Source of the DNA: JACCVG01 sp034664165
Lineage (GTDB): Bacteria > Actinomycetota > Thermoleophilia > Solirubrobacterales > Thermoleophilaceae
NCBI GenBank assembly: GCA_034664165.1
Contig: JAXDIE010000006.1
Location: forward strand, 1 to 34,055
DNA length: 34,055 nucleotides
Direction of reading: 5' to 3'
Shown: piece after piece, positions 1-7,239 of the stretch
How positions within the stretch are numbered: position 1 is the stretch's first letter
Layout: each line of letters begins with the position of its first letter
Translations under genes and position numbers: made by a program
The notes under the pieces: model-generated
Told to the model about the DNA's origin: nothing
Seen by the model: only the letters and a program-made list of their open reading frames with translations
Database searches by the model: none

Positions 1-17
1 CACCCGCACCGGGAACC

Positions 18-791
18 ATGGTCCTGATCACAGGAGCGTCATCCGGCCTGGGTGAGGAGTTCGCCAAGCAGCTTGCGTCCCGCGGCCACGACCTCGCCCT
101 GGCGGCCAGGCGTGTTGACCGCATGGACGTGACGGCGGCCGAGCTGCGCAAGGAGCACGGCGTCGAGGTTCTGGTCTTCGAGCGCGACCTGGGCAACGAG
201 GCCGGCTGCCGGGCACTGCTCGAGGACGTCGAGGCAAGCGGCAAGGACCTCGTGGGCCTGGTCAACAACGCCGGCTTCGGCTCATCTGGCCGCTTCCACG
301 AGATGGACCAGGACTGGGAGCTCCAGCAGGTCAGGCTGAACGTCGAGACCGTCCATCTGCTCACTGGCGCCGTGCTTCCGGGCATGGTCGAGCGCGGCGA
401 GGGCTCGGTTTTGAACGTCGCCTCGATCGCCTCCTTTCAGCCCCTGCCGAACATGGCGACCTACTCGGCCACCAAGGCCTTCGTCCGGGTCTTCTCCGAG
501 GCAGTCAACGCGGAGCTTTCCGGCACCGGTGTGTCCTGCACCGCCCTCTGTCCCGGGCCGATGGCCACGGAGTGGGAGGAGGTATCGAACGTCGGCAGCG
601 GCTGGATGCCCGGGGTCGCCTACGTCTCGACCGAGACCGCCGTGCGTGCCGCCGTGAAGGGCATGGTTCGAGGTGCCCGGGTCGTCGTGCCCGGCCGGAT
701 CCCACAGGCCCTGGCGTGGGGCGGCCACCTGGCCCCGCGCTCGGTGGTGCTGCCAGCCACGCGCTTCTTCGGCGACCTCCGCCGGAAGTAG
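18..791 (+). CDS. SDR family NAD(P)-dependent oxidoreductase
   Basis: Classical short-chain dehydrogenase/reductase with a Rossmann fold, expected to be a cytosolic NAD(P)(H)-dependent alcohol/ketone oxidoreductase of unknown substrate. The nucleotide-binding motif TGASSGLG is at residues 5-12, NNAG at 83-86, the catalytic serine is near 136-139, and the YxxxK pair is Y149/K153. The 257 aa length is normal for the family. The ATG at 18 lies only four residues before the glycine motif and has a weak ribosome site. The frame stays open upstream to the window edge, so the real start could lie outside. It is followed by the opposite-strand tRNA gene, so it appears to end its transcription unit. 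Confidence 0.88.
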   Translation: MVLITGASSGLGEEFAKQLASRGHDLALAARRVDRMDVTAAELRKEHGVEVLVFERDLGNEAGCRALLEDVEASGKDLVGLVNNAGFGSSGRFHEMDQDWELQQVRLNVETVHLLTGAVLPGMVERGEGSVLNVASIASFQPLPNMATYSATKAFVRVFSEAVNAELSGTGVSCTALCPGPMATEWEEVSNVGSGWMPGVAYVSTETAVRAAVKGMVRGARVVVPGRIPQALAWGGHLAPRSVVLPATRFFGDLRRK

Positions 792-842
792 TCCCCGGAA
801 ACGCGACCGCCCCCGGTCCGCGAAGACCGAGGGCAGTGCAAG

Positions 843-924
843 TGGCGGGAGCAGGATTCGAACCTGCGTAGGCAGAGCCATTCGGTTTACAGCCGAACTC
901 CTTTAACCACTCGGACATCCCGCC
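843..924 (-). tRNA. tRNA-Tyr: tRNA-Tyr (anticodon GTA)
   Basis: Minus-strand cloverleaf of 82 nt. The acceptor stem pairs GGCGGGA (918-924 on the complement) with TCCCGCC (844-850), with discriminator A. The anticodon stem TTCGG/CCGAA encloses loop CTGTAAA with anticodon GTA at 888-890. The T arm is GCAGG-TTCGAAT-CCTGC. A long variable arm with a GGC/GCC stem marks it as class II, as expected for bacterial tRNA-Tyr. The 3' CCA is not encoded, as is common in actinobacteria. Confidence 0.97.
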
Positions 925-938
925 AAGCCGAAAGGATT

Positions 939-1349
939 CTAGAGAGCGGGCGCTGATTCGACTTCGAACTCTGCGTACTTCGGGCCGCCGAGCAGAATCG
1001 CCGTACCCCCGCCAACTTGCTTCGACGGGATAAACCATCGCTGCCCGCTCTCGACGAGGACGAACAGTCGGTCGCATCGGACTGGATCGAACCGCTTGAC
1101 GAGGCCACTCCAGCTCTGGTTCCCACCCCGCGTGCACAGGTAAACGGCATATCGCCCGTTCTGGACACGTGTGCACGTCTTCACCTGGACTCGGTCCAGG
1201 GTCCCGTCGGGCCATTCCGCGATCAAATCGACGTCCGGGCTGTGGCCAAACGGAAGCCAGAGCTTTGCGCCCTGGCGCGCTAGCCACTCGATCGCGGATG
1301 CCTCACCCAGGTCGCCCTGTGCGCGCGGGTGAGTTCGCCTCAGGCTCAT
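939..1349 (-). CDS. PD-(D/E)XK nuclease-like protein
   Basis: Small 136 aa protein resembling the PDDEXK_5-type group linked to group I intron endonucleases. An early glutamate motif GDLGEASAIEWL (12-23) is followed by VDLIAEWPDG and then the lysine strand DRVQVKTCT. This gives the E...D...(Q)xK arrangement of a restriction-type nuclease core. The family is known from folding similarity, and cellular roles are mostly unknown. The ATG at 1349-1347 lies inside a perfect inverted repeat (1345-1369), and no clear Shine-Dalgarno precedes it. It is transcribed away from rpoD's terminator, with three TGTGACA-like repeats upstream. Nuclease function is an inference from motifs only. Confidence 0.72.
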   Translation of the reverse strand: MSLRRTHPRAQGDLGEASAIEWLARQGAKLWLPFGHSPDVDLIAEWPDGTLDRVQVKTCTRVQNGRYAVYLCTRGGNQSWSGLVKRFDPVRCDRLFVLVESGQRWFIPSKQVGGGTAILLGGPKYAEFEVESAPAL

Positions 1350-1369
1350 ACGAACGATGTTCGTATGAG
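1345..1369. promoter_or_regulatory. Perfect inverted repeat over the nuclease start codon (putative operator)
   Basis: The arms CTCATACGAAC and GTTCGTATGAG are perfect reverse complements of 11 bases with a 3-base centre GAT. The nuclease ATG (complement of 1347-1349) lies in the left arm. The core GAAC-N3-GTTC is one base shorter than the Gram-positive LexA (Cheo) box GAAC-N4-GTTC. It could be a dimeric repressor site or an RNA hairpin over the start codon. No T-run follows, so a terminator is unlikely. Confidence 0.6.
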
Positions 1370-1370
1370 G

Positions 1371-1422
1371 TGTGTGACACGTGGGCGCGCGTGTGTGACA
1401 AAACGGCTACAGGCTTGTGACA
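1371..1422. repeat. Three TGTGACA-type direct repeats at 21-22 bp spacing
   Basis: TGTGTGACA occurs at 1371-1379 and 1392-1400, and the related CTTGTGACA at 1414-1422. The 21 and 22 base periods correspond to about two helical turns, placing each copy on the same DNA face. They sit between the rpoD terminator and the palindrome at the nuclease gene. A tandem activator or repressor site is possible. Confidence 0.45.
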
Positions 1423-1431
1423 AAGACGAAG

Positions 1432-1463
1432 GGGCCGGTGACATCCCCCGAAGTCACCGGCCC
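1432..1463 (-). terminator. Rho-independent-like terminator of rpoD
   Basis: Perfect 11-base stem GGGCCGGTGAC (1432-1442) with GTCACCGGCCC (1453-1463) and a 10-base loop, 16 bases past the rpoD stop. On the minus strand the hairpin is followed by a moderately T-rich CTTCGTCTTTG tract, which fits termination of rpoD reading leftward. Confidence 0.8.
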
Positions 1464-1479
1464 GGTCCGTCCTTGAGAG

Positions 1480-2625
1480 CTACGCCGTGTCGCGGAGCCG
1501 CTGCGCCTCCGGCAGCAGCTCGAGCTTCTTCAGCGTGTTGTTCTCGATCTGGCGGATGCGCTCGCGCGTCACGCCGAAGGCGCGGCCCACTTCCTCGAGC
1601 GTGCGGGCCTGGTGGCCCTTGAGCCCGAAGCGCATCTCGATGACCTCGCGCTCACGGAGCGGGAGGGCGTCGAGCGCCGTACGAACGTTCTCCTTGCGGA
1701 GATTCTCGATCGCGGTGTCCAGCGGGGACTCGGCCGATTCGTCCTCCAGGAAGTCGCCCAGCTCCGAGTCCTCCTCGTCGCCGACCGGCTTCTCCAGCGA
1801 GACGGGCAGCTGCGCCATCCGCAGGATGTCCTTGACCTCGCGGGTGGTGACCTCGAGCTCCTCGGCGATCTCCTCCGGGGTTGGCTCGCGGCCGAGCTCC
1901 TGAACGAGCTGGCGCTCCACGTGCACGACCTTGTTCAGCTTCTCGACCATGTGGACCGGGATGCGGATGGTGCGGGCCTTGTCGGCAATCGCACGGGTCA
2001 CCGCCTGGCGGATCCACCACGTCGCGTAGGTCGAGAACTTGTAGCCGCGCCGGTAGTCGAACTTCTCGACCGCGCGGATCAGGCCCAGCGAGCCCTCCTG
2101 GATGAGATCCAGGAAAGTGAGCCCGCGGCCCAGGTAGCCCTTGGCGATCGAGACGACCAGACGCAGGTTGGCCTCGATCATGTGCTGCTTGGCGCGCATG
2201 TCGCCACGCTCGATGCGCTGTGCCAGCGAGACCTCCTCGCGGGCGGTGAGCAGCTCCACCTTGCCGATCGAACGCAGGTACAACCGCAGTGAGTCCAGAC
2301 TGGGCTCGACGGTCAGGTCGATCTCGACCTTCTTCGCCGCGCCTGGCTCCTTCTCTCCTGCTCCGGCCTCGATCGTCCCGTTGTCCGAGACGGCAGGCTT
2401 GCCGTCATCGTTGACCACATCGACCCCGTGTTCGATCAGGTGCCCGTGGAGCGCTGAGACCTGCTCCTTGGTGACGTCGACCTCTTCGAGACAGGCGGCG
2501 ATTTCCTCGAACGTCAGATAGCCGCGTTCCTTGCCTTCGGCGACCAGAGCGCGCAGCTCCTCGACCTCGCCAAACGGAAGGTCGGCAACATCTGCCAACA
2601 GTGTCGCATCGTCTTTAACAGTCAA
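1480..2625 (-). CDS. rpoD: RNA polymerase principal sigma factor RpoD/SigA
   Basis: Group 1 sigma-70 factor that directs RNA polymerase to housekeeping promoters. A region 1.1-like domain covers about residues 5-65, then an acidic linker. Region 1.2 starts at DSLRLYLRSIG (about 110), region 2 holds NLRLVVSIAKGY and the core-binding and -10 recognition segment DLIQEGSLGLIRAVEKFD...FSTYATWWIRQA. Region 3 follows at IRIPVHMVEKLNK, and region 4.2 ends with the helix-turn-helix GVTRERIRQIE. At 381 aa it is a compact actinobacterial-type RpoD. The annotated start is TTG at 2625-2623, with GGGAG seven bases upstream. A two-codon ATG-GGT-TGA frame overlaps this start, so the initiation site is not fully certain. 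A strong terminator follows. Confidence 0.96.
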   Translation of the reverse strand: MTVKDDATLLADVADLPFGEVEELRALVAEGKERGYLTFEEIAACLEEVDVTKEQVSALHGHLIEHGVDVVNDDGKPAVSDNGTIEAGAGEKEPGAAKKVEIDLTVEPSLDSLRLYLRSIGKVELLTAREEVSLAQRIERGDMRAKQHMIEANLRLVVSIAKGYLGRGLTFLDLIQEGSLGLIRAVEKFDYRRGYKFSTYATWWIRQAVTRAIADKARTIRIPVHMVEKLNKVVHVERQLVQELGREPTPEEIAEELEVTTREVKDILRMAQLPVSLEKPVGDEEDSELGDFLEDESAESPLDTAIENLRKENVRTALDALPLREREVIEMRFGLKGHQARTLEEVGRAFGVTRERIRQIENNTLKKLELLPEAQRLRDTA

Positions 2626-2740
2626 CCCATCGCTCCCTCAAACGTCGATTGACCCCTCCGGCCTTACGGCGCGGCGGACGATAGCACCGAATGTCACATG
2701 GGGATGGGGAGGCCTGCCCGCTATCGTGCACGGGGTTCCG

Positions 2741-3745
2741 ATGGCCGAATCAAGCCACTCCTCAACAGCTCTCGAGACCGACGTCCAGGCGCGCCGGCCG
2801 GCCACCCGGGTGGGTCTTTCACGCGTCGGCGTGACCGGGGTCGAGAAAGTCATTCGCATCAGCTCCGCGGGCGCCGACCAGCTCTTCTACGCGGAGCTCG
2901 AATGCTTCGTCGACCTCAGCCCAGAGCAGAAGGGCGCGCACATGTCGCGCTTCGAGGAGGTGGTGAACGAGGCCATCGACGAGGTGGTCCTCTCCAGTGC
3001 GCTGAAGGCCGAGACATTGGCCAGCCGGATCGCCGAGCTGGTGCGCGAGCGCCAAGGCGCGCTGCGCGCCGAGGTGACCATCGCGGCCCGCTATCCCGAG
3101 ACCAAGCCGGCCCCCGTGTCGGGTCGCCCGACCCAGGAGATCTACACGCTCTTCGGCTCCGCGGTGGCCTCCGCAACCGGCACACGACGCGTGGTCGGCG
3201 TCCAGGCCCAGGGCATGACCGCCTGCCCCTGCGCGCAGGAGATGCTCACGGAGCGCGCCGCGGTGCGGCTCCAGGAGCAGGGCTTCACCGCCGATGAGAT
3301 CGAGCGCATCTTCGACTCCGTCCCGGTGGCCACCCACAACCAGCGCGGCATCGGCACGCTCTACGTGGGCTGCCCCGAGGGCGTGGAGGACACGATCGAG
3401 GCGGCCACCCTCCTCGAGATCGTCGAGGAGTCCATGAGCTCGGAGATCTACGAGCTGCTCAAGCGCCCGGATGAGGCAGCCGTCGTGGAGAAAGCCCACC
3501 GGCGTCCCCGCTTCGTAGAGGACTGCGTCCGCGAGGCCATCCGCCTGGCCGTCGAGCGTTTCGCCCCTCTGGGCGACGCCGCCTTCATCTCATCCCGCCA
3601 GGAGAACCTCGAGACCATCCACAAGCACAACGTCGTGGCAGAGCGCCACGGCACTCTTGGCGAGCTGACGCGTGAGCTGGACGGTGGGGACCCTGAGATC
3701 GTCCGCCACACCAGCATGCGCGACTGGCTCCACGGGCCGGCCTGA
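2741..3745 (+). CDS. mptA: GTP cyclohydrolase MptA/FolE2 family
   Basis: Type IB GTP cyclohydrolase, which opens the GTP imidazole ring as the first step of pterin/folate (or methanopterin-type) synthesis. MptA enzymes yield 7,8-dihydroneopterin 2',3'-cyclic phosphate and FolE2 the triphosphate. Visible signatures are KGAHMSRFEE (about 64-73), the metal/active-site cysteine segment GMTACPCAQE (158-167) and the VATHNQRGIGTL segment, which is closer to archaeal MptA than to proteobacterial FolE2. The 334 aa length is normal. The frame is open far upstream into rpoD's promoter region; ATG 2741 gives a sensible N-terminus, while an in-frame GTG at 2726 is an alternative. Divergent from rpoD, with about 115 bases between. 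Confidence 0.9.
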   Translation: MAESSHSSTALETDVQARRPATRVGLSRVGVTGVEKVIRISSAGADQLFYAELECFVDLSPEQKGAHMSRFEEVVNEAIDEVVLSSALKAETLASRIAELVRERQGALRAEVTIAARYPETKPAPVSGRPTQEIYTLFGSAVASATGTRRVVGVQAQGMTACPCAQEMLTERAAVRLQEQGFTADEIERIFDSVPVATHNQRGIGTLYVGCPEGVEDTIEAATLLEIVEESMSSEIYELLKRPDEAAVVEKAHRRPRFVEDCVREAIRLAVERFAPLGDAAFISSRQENLETIHKHNVVAERHGTLGELTRELDGGDPEIVRHTSMRDWLHGPA

Positions 3746-3759
3746 GCCCAAATTGCCCA

Positions 3760-3803
3760 GGCCTTAGTACATAAGGCCAAAGACGGACCAATGGACGTCC
3801 GTC
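3760..3803 (+). promoter_or_regulatory. Two tandem hairpins in the leader of the pilin operon
   Basis: GGCCTTA (3760-3766) pairs with TAAGGCC (3772-3778) around loop GTACA. GACGGAC (3782-3788) pairs with GTCCGTC (3797-3803) around an 8-base loop. They lie after the mptA stop and about 50 bases before the first prepilin start. The first may help terminate mptA, although no U-run follows. Together they could form a structured 5' leader. The function is unknown. Confidence 0.45.
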
Positions 3804-3851
3804 CCGGGGGCCGTTCCACCGCAGTGCCACGCGTACCGTCGACGAGCCCAC

Positions 3852-4376
3852 ATGGGTTCCGCGCTTCCACCACGCAGCGGCGAGCTCGGCATGACGCTCA
3901 TCGAATTGCTGATCGCCACCACCATGAGCCTCGTCGTGATGGGGGCCGCCATGGGCTTCCTCGCCACCGGCCAGCGCAGCGCACAGCAGACAGGTAGCCG
4001 GGCCGAGACCCTGGGGGCGCAGCGAGTCGTGCTCGAGCGGATGACCCGGGACATGCGCCAGGCCCAGACCGTGAACGTGGTGAGCCCCTCGATCGTGGAC
4101 CTTCAGATCCCGGCACCCGGCACCACCCTGCTGAGGCCCGTTCGCTACGACTGCTCGCAGGCCTCGTCCTGCCGCCGCCAGCAGGGCGTACCCGGAGGCG
4201 CGCTGAGCGCAAACGCCGCGACGATCCTGACCGGAGTCCAGAGCGCCACGTTCTCCACGAGCTCGGTGGCCGCGAGCCAGGACTACATACAGGTCGAATT
4301 GGTGGTCAGGACCCCCGGCCGAACTCAGGGAGCGGCCCTGAGTGCCGGCGTCTTCGTCAGAAACAAGGCGGGCTGA
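3852..4376 (+). CDS. Prepilin-type protein, PilW-like minor pilin
   Basis: Type IV pilus or type II secretion minor pseudopilin. A short leader MGSALPPRSGELG is followed by the prepilin peptidase site G/MTLIELL, with the invariant glutamate at +5 and a hydrophobic helix to about residue 37. After cleavage and N-methylation by PilD the protein should assemble through this helix. The 174 aa body contains a Cys pair in YDCSQASSCRR, typical of PilW-like proteins. ATG 3852 is chosen because it gives a normal 13-residue leader. It is the first of three genes spaced by one base and a four-base overlap, so they are certainly co-transcribed. PilW assignment is by N-terminus and gene order only. Confidence 0.85.
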   Translation: MGSALPPRSGELGMTLIELLIATTMSLVVMGAAMGFLATGQRSAQQTGSRAETLGAQRVVLERMTRDMRQAQTVNVVSPSIVDLQIPAPGTTLLRPVRYDCSQASSCRRQQGVPGGALSANAATILTGVQSATFSTSSVAASQDYIQVELVVRTPGRTQGAALSAGVFVRNKAG

Positions 4377-4377
4377 G

Positions 4378-5013
4378 ATGCCCGGAGCGCGGAGGCCGGA
4401 TCAGGAGGGTGGGTTCGGGATGATCGAGGTGCTCGTCGCCGTCTTCATCCTCGCGATGGGAATCATCGGAGCGATGGGCGTGTTCATGTCCGCGGCGAAG
4501 GGCACGTATGCGGCCGAACGCTCGGGGCAGGGAATCTCGCTTGCCGAGCGGGAGCTCGAGCGGCTGGCGGCCACGCCATTCAGCCTTCTCGAGCTGGACT
4601 CATACCCCACCGTGGCGGCGAGTGGGCCCGGCTCGTTCGTCTCGGGCGCCAACTTCCGAATCGCCGCCAGCTACTCGCGCCCGCCGGCCGAGGCCACGCT
4701 GCTCGAGCCCCTCGTGGTCGACCCCGACGCGAATCCTGCGGCCGACGGGACGAGCATCGTCCCGGTCTCGGTGAACGTTGCGATCGGCCCTCCAGGGGGG
4801 CCGACGGCGACCGTCTACAGGTTCATCACCAGACGGGACGAGAGCTGCCCGGTTCTCGGCCTCCTCGATGCCTGCCCGGCGGAGCAGGGGTCCAAACGGC
4901 TGACTATCGCGGTCATCCAGAACCAGACGGGCAACGGGGTGCGGCCGCGGCCCGTCTACGCCTCCACCGTCGTCACCGACCCGAGCGTGGCTCCGCTCGA
5001 CCTGCCGCTATGA
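4378..5013 (+). CDS. Prepilin-type protein, PilV-like minor pilin
   Basis: Second minor pilin of the cassette, 211 aa. The leader MPGARRPDQEGGFG is cut before MIEVLVAVFILAMG, with glutamate near +3 to +5 and a hydrophobic stretch to about residue 36. The globular part contains a cysteine pair (ESCPVLGLLDACP) likely to form a disulphide outside the cell. ATG 4378 begins one base after the previous stop; an upstream in-frame start at 4342 would overlap the first gene and lengthen the leader oddly, so it was not used. The stop overlaps the next ATG (ATGA). The position in the cassette suits PilV/GspI-type proteins. Confidence 0.85.
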   Translation: MPGARRPDQEGGFGMIEVLVAVFILAMGIIGAMGVFMSAAKGTYAAERSGQGISLAERELERLAATPFSLLELDSYPTVAASGPGSFVSGANFRIAASYSRPPAEATLLEPLVVDPDANPAADGTSIVPVSVNVAIGPPGGPTATVYRFITRRDESCPVLGLLDACPAEQGSKRLTIAVIQNQTGNGVRPRPVYASTVVTDPSVAPLDLPL

Positions 5014-6389
5014 GGGCGCGGCTCGGATCGGAGCGCGGAACCGTGGCCCTTCCGGTCGCGCTGGCCATGGTGACCCTCCTGCTCCTCCTCGGGTCTGTTG
5101 TGACGATCCAGACCGTCACCGCCATGAGCGGCACGAACCGGGATGCCCGCGTGAAGCTTGCGATCCAGGCAGCCAATGCGGGGCTCGAGACCGCACAGTG
5201 GCGGACGAACACACTCTCCGAGGCCGTGAACAATCCTCTGACGACCCTGAACTGCGCGCTCCGAGGGGTCAGCGGCACGATCTCCCTCGTCGGGCCGGTC
5301 AACATCCAAGGGGTTCCCTGGTGCCCGGCAAGCTCCCCTGAGAGCCTTGGCAACGGAGAGAGCTACAGCTACCAGATCTCCGGGCTCGCGGGCATCGATT
5401 TCGACAACCTGTCCTCCACGCTCGATCGCGAGGTGGTGGCGACCGGAACGGCCAACGGGATCACGCGTCGCGTGCTCGGGCGCTACACGGCGATAGACAT
5501 GGCTCGGCTGTTCACGGACTTCGCGGTCTTCTCCAAGGAGACCCTGACGATCAGCAACAACACCGATGTCGGCAGCTCCGAGATCCACGGCAACGCCCGG
5601 TCGAACTCCGACATCGCGCTCAGCAACAACGCGAGCATCAGCGGCAACGCGATGCCCGGGCCAGGCCACACCGTGACGCTCGACAACAACTCCAGCGTCA
5701 ACGGGACCACCACCCCGGCAACCGAGCCAATAGTGCTGCCTCCGGCCACCATGCCGCTCTCGAGCGACGTCGACGGCATCTGCCGCACCGGGCTGCTGAA
5801 CCTCCAGACGTGTTCCAGCGCGATCTGGAACACCACCACCAGACGGCTCAGCCTCAGCGGTCAGAACGTGACGATGATCGGGAACGTCTTCTCGCTGTGC
5901 TCACTGGTGCTGACCAACAACTCCACGCTGACGTTCACCCCCGCCAACGTTCTGGCGCCGATGCGCGTGTACATCGACTCGCCGAGCAACTGCCTGGTGA
6001 GCGGCTCGCCGCCGGCTGCGAGCCTCAGCGCGAGCAACAACTGGCGGATCCAGGTCGGGCTCACGGCACTGACCTACCCGATCGTCCAGATGTACGTGGT
6101 CGGCGCGGCGACCCCGACCACCATCTCGCTGGACAACAACTCCAGCTCGAGTTCGCCGATCGCTCTCTACGCGCCGAACTCGAATGTGACGCTGAGCAAT
6201 AACGCGAGCTTCCGGGGCGGGATCGCGGCCAACCGGCTGACGCTGTCCAACCACGCCGACATCACCCCCGCGGGGGTCCAGATCGGATCCCTGATCGGGT
6301 TGCTGTCCCCGATCTACACCCTGACGCGCTACTCGGAGTGCTCGACCACGGTGCCCGGGCCGAGCCAGTCACCCGACGCCGGGTGTTGA
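5010..6389 (+). CDS. PilX-like pilus-associated protein with Asn-rich beta-repeat domain
   Basis: 459 aa protein that completes the minor-pilin operon. The N-terminus (GTVALPVALAMVTLLLLLGSVV, about 10-31) is a PilX-type hydrophobic helix lacking a canonical G/F-TLIE cleavage motif, with a conserved-looking ANAGLETA segment near 50. The C-terminal two thirds is rich in Asn and Ser and repeats a short strand-turn unit such as ISNN (181), LSNN (204), LDNN (224), LTNN (301), LDNN, LSNN and LSNH. This suggests a beta-helix or adhesin-like domain similar to DUF7305. It probably sits at the pilus tip or in the initiation complex. Its stop is one base from the convergent pgsA stop. Confidence 0.78.
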   Translation: MRARLGSERGTVALPVALAMVTLLLLLGSVVTIQTVTAMSGTNRDARVKLAIQAANAGLETAQWRTNTLSEAVNNPLTTLNCALRGVSGTISLVGPVNIQGVPWCPASSPESLGNGESYSYQISGLAGIDFDNLSSTLDREVVATGTANGITRRVLGRYTAIDMARLFTDFAVFSKETLTISNNTDVGSSEIHGNARSNSDIALSNNASISGNAMPGPGHTVTLDNNSSVNGTTTPATEPIVLPPATMPLSSDVDGICRTGLLNLQTCSSAIWNTTTRRLSLSGQNVTMIGNVFSLCSLVLTNNSTLTFTPANVLAPMRVYIDSPSNCLVSGSPPAASLSASNNWRIQVGLTALTYPIVQMYVVGAATPTTISLDNNSSSSSPIALYAPNSNVTLSNNASFRGGIAANRLTLSNHADITPAGVQIGSLIGLLSPIYTLTRYSECSTTVPGPSQSPDAGC

Positions 6390-6390
6390 C

Positions 6391-6948
6391 CTAGCCCTCC
6401 GGGACCTCCTCGGCAGTCCCCAGGACCCCCCGGGCCAGCACGAAGTAGTGCACGCCTGACAGCACCGTCAGGCCGACTGCAACCCACACGAGGACGTTGA
6501 CCCAGAGGGCGCCGGGGTTGCTCGTGATCAGCGCGACGATCATGGCGAACTGCGACACGGTCTTGAGCTTGCCGAGGATGCTCGCCGGGATCACATCGCC
6601 CTGCTCGCTCGCGACGATCCGCAGGCCGCTGACCGCAAACTCGCGCGCGATGATGACCATCGCGGCCCAGGCGGCCAGCCGGTCGAGCGAGACCAGCGAG
6701 ACCAATGCCGCGGTGACCAGCAGCTTGTCGGCGATGGGATCCATGACCTTGCCGAAGGTGCTCTCCTTCTCCCAGGTCCGGGCGATGTAGCCATCAAGCC
6801 CGTCGGTGATCGTGGCCGCCACGAAGACGATCGCGGCCAGGAGGTCACCCGCACTGGTGCCCTCCTGCAGTGCAACGACCACCACCGGCACGAGCAGGAT
6901 CCTGAAGAACGTCAGGGCGTTCGGGACGTTGAGGGGGAACAGCCGCAT
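6391..6948 (-). CDS. pgsA: CDP-diacylglycerol-glycerol-3-phosphate 3-phosphatidyltransferase
   Basis: Integral membrane CDP-alcohol phosphatidyltransferase that makes phosphatidylglycerol phosphate, the committed step to phosphatidylglycerol and cardiolipin. The full family signature DGLDGYIAR...G...D...D is present (DGLDGYIARTWEKESTFGKVMDPIADK, stretching over about residues 49-75), which holds the catalytic and metal-binding aspartates. NALTFFRILLVP at 10-21 is also typical. The 185 aa length matches PgsA. ATG 6948 follows the DUF3817 gene by nine bases, so it ends an antiporter-DUF3817-pgsA operon. A phosphatidylinositol synthase paralogue is less likely because of the NxxTxxRxxxxP start. 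Confidence 0.93.
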   Translation of the reverse strand: MRLFPLNVPNALTFFRILLVPVVVVALQEGTSAGDLLAAIVFVAATITDGLDGYIARTWEKESTFGKVMDPIADKLLVTAALVSLVSLDRLAAWAAMVIIAREFAVSGLRIVASEQGDVIPASILGKLKTVSQFAMIVALITSNPGALWVNVLVWVAVGLTVLSGVHYFVLARGVLGTAEEVPEG

Positions 6949-6957
6949 CGGCGCAGG

Positions 6958-7239
6958 CTATCCAGCGGGACTGAAGCCGCGGTGGCGAAGCAGCTCGATG
7001 TGCACCGTGCTGCCGATCGGCGTGAGCAGCACCGCCGTGGCCAGGACGCTCCAGGGCAGGGCCTTCCTCACGCAGCCGATGTACATCACCGCCGCCAGGC
7101 CGAGGAACGCCACGCCGTGGGTCCAGCCGAGGTAGTGCACGACGTCCCGGTCGAGCCCTCCAATCGCGAAAACGAGCAGCGTGCCGAAGACCACGGCCTC
7201 GATTGCCGAGTAGATCCGGATGACGCGGAAGAGCGTCAC
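6958..7239 (-). CDS. DUF3817-type small integral membrane protein
   Basis: 93 aa membrane protein with three predicted helices (about 8-28, 36-55 and 62-80). The arrangement FRVIRIYSAIEAVVF...GWTHGVAFLGL...PIGSTVHIELL fits the DUF3817 family of actinobacterial membrane proteins, whose function is unknown. Its ATG overlaps the stop of the antiporter by four bases (ATGA), and pgsA starts nine bases after its stop, so it is translated as part of that operon. Confidence 0.8.
   Translation of the reverse strand: MTLFRVIRIYSAIEAVVFGTLLVFAIGGLDRDVVHYLGWTHGVAFLGLAAVMYIGCVRKALPWSVLATAVLLTPIGSTVHIELLRHRGFSPAG

Noticed and set aside
3746..3851. Cyclic-di-GMP riboswitch before the pilin operon
   Set aside because: The conserved GEMM bases, such as the GCAAAGCC-type receptor, are not found; only two simple hairpins are present.
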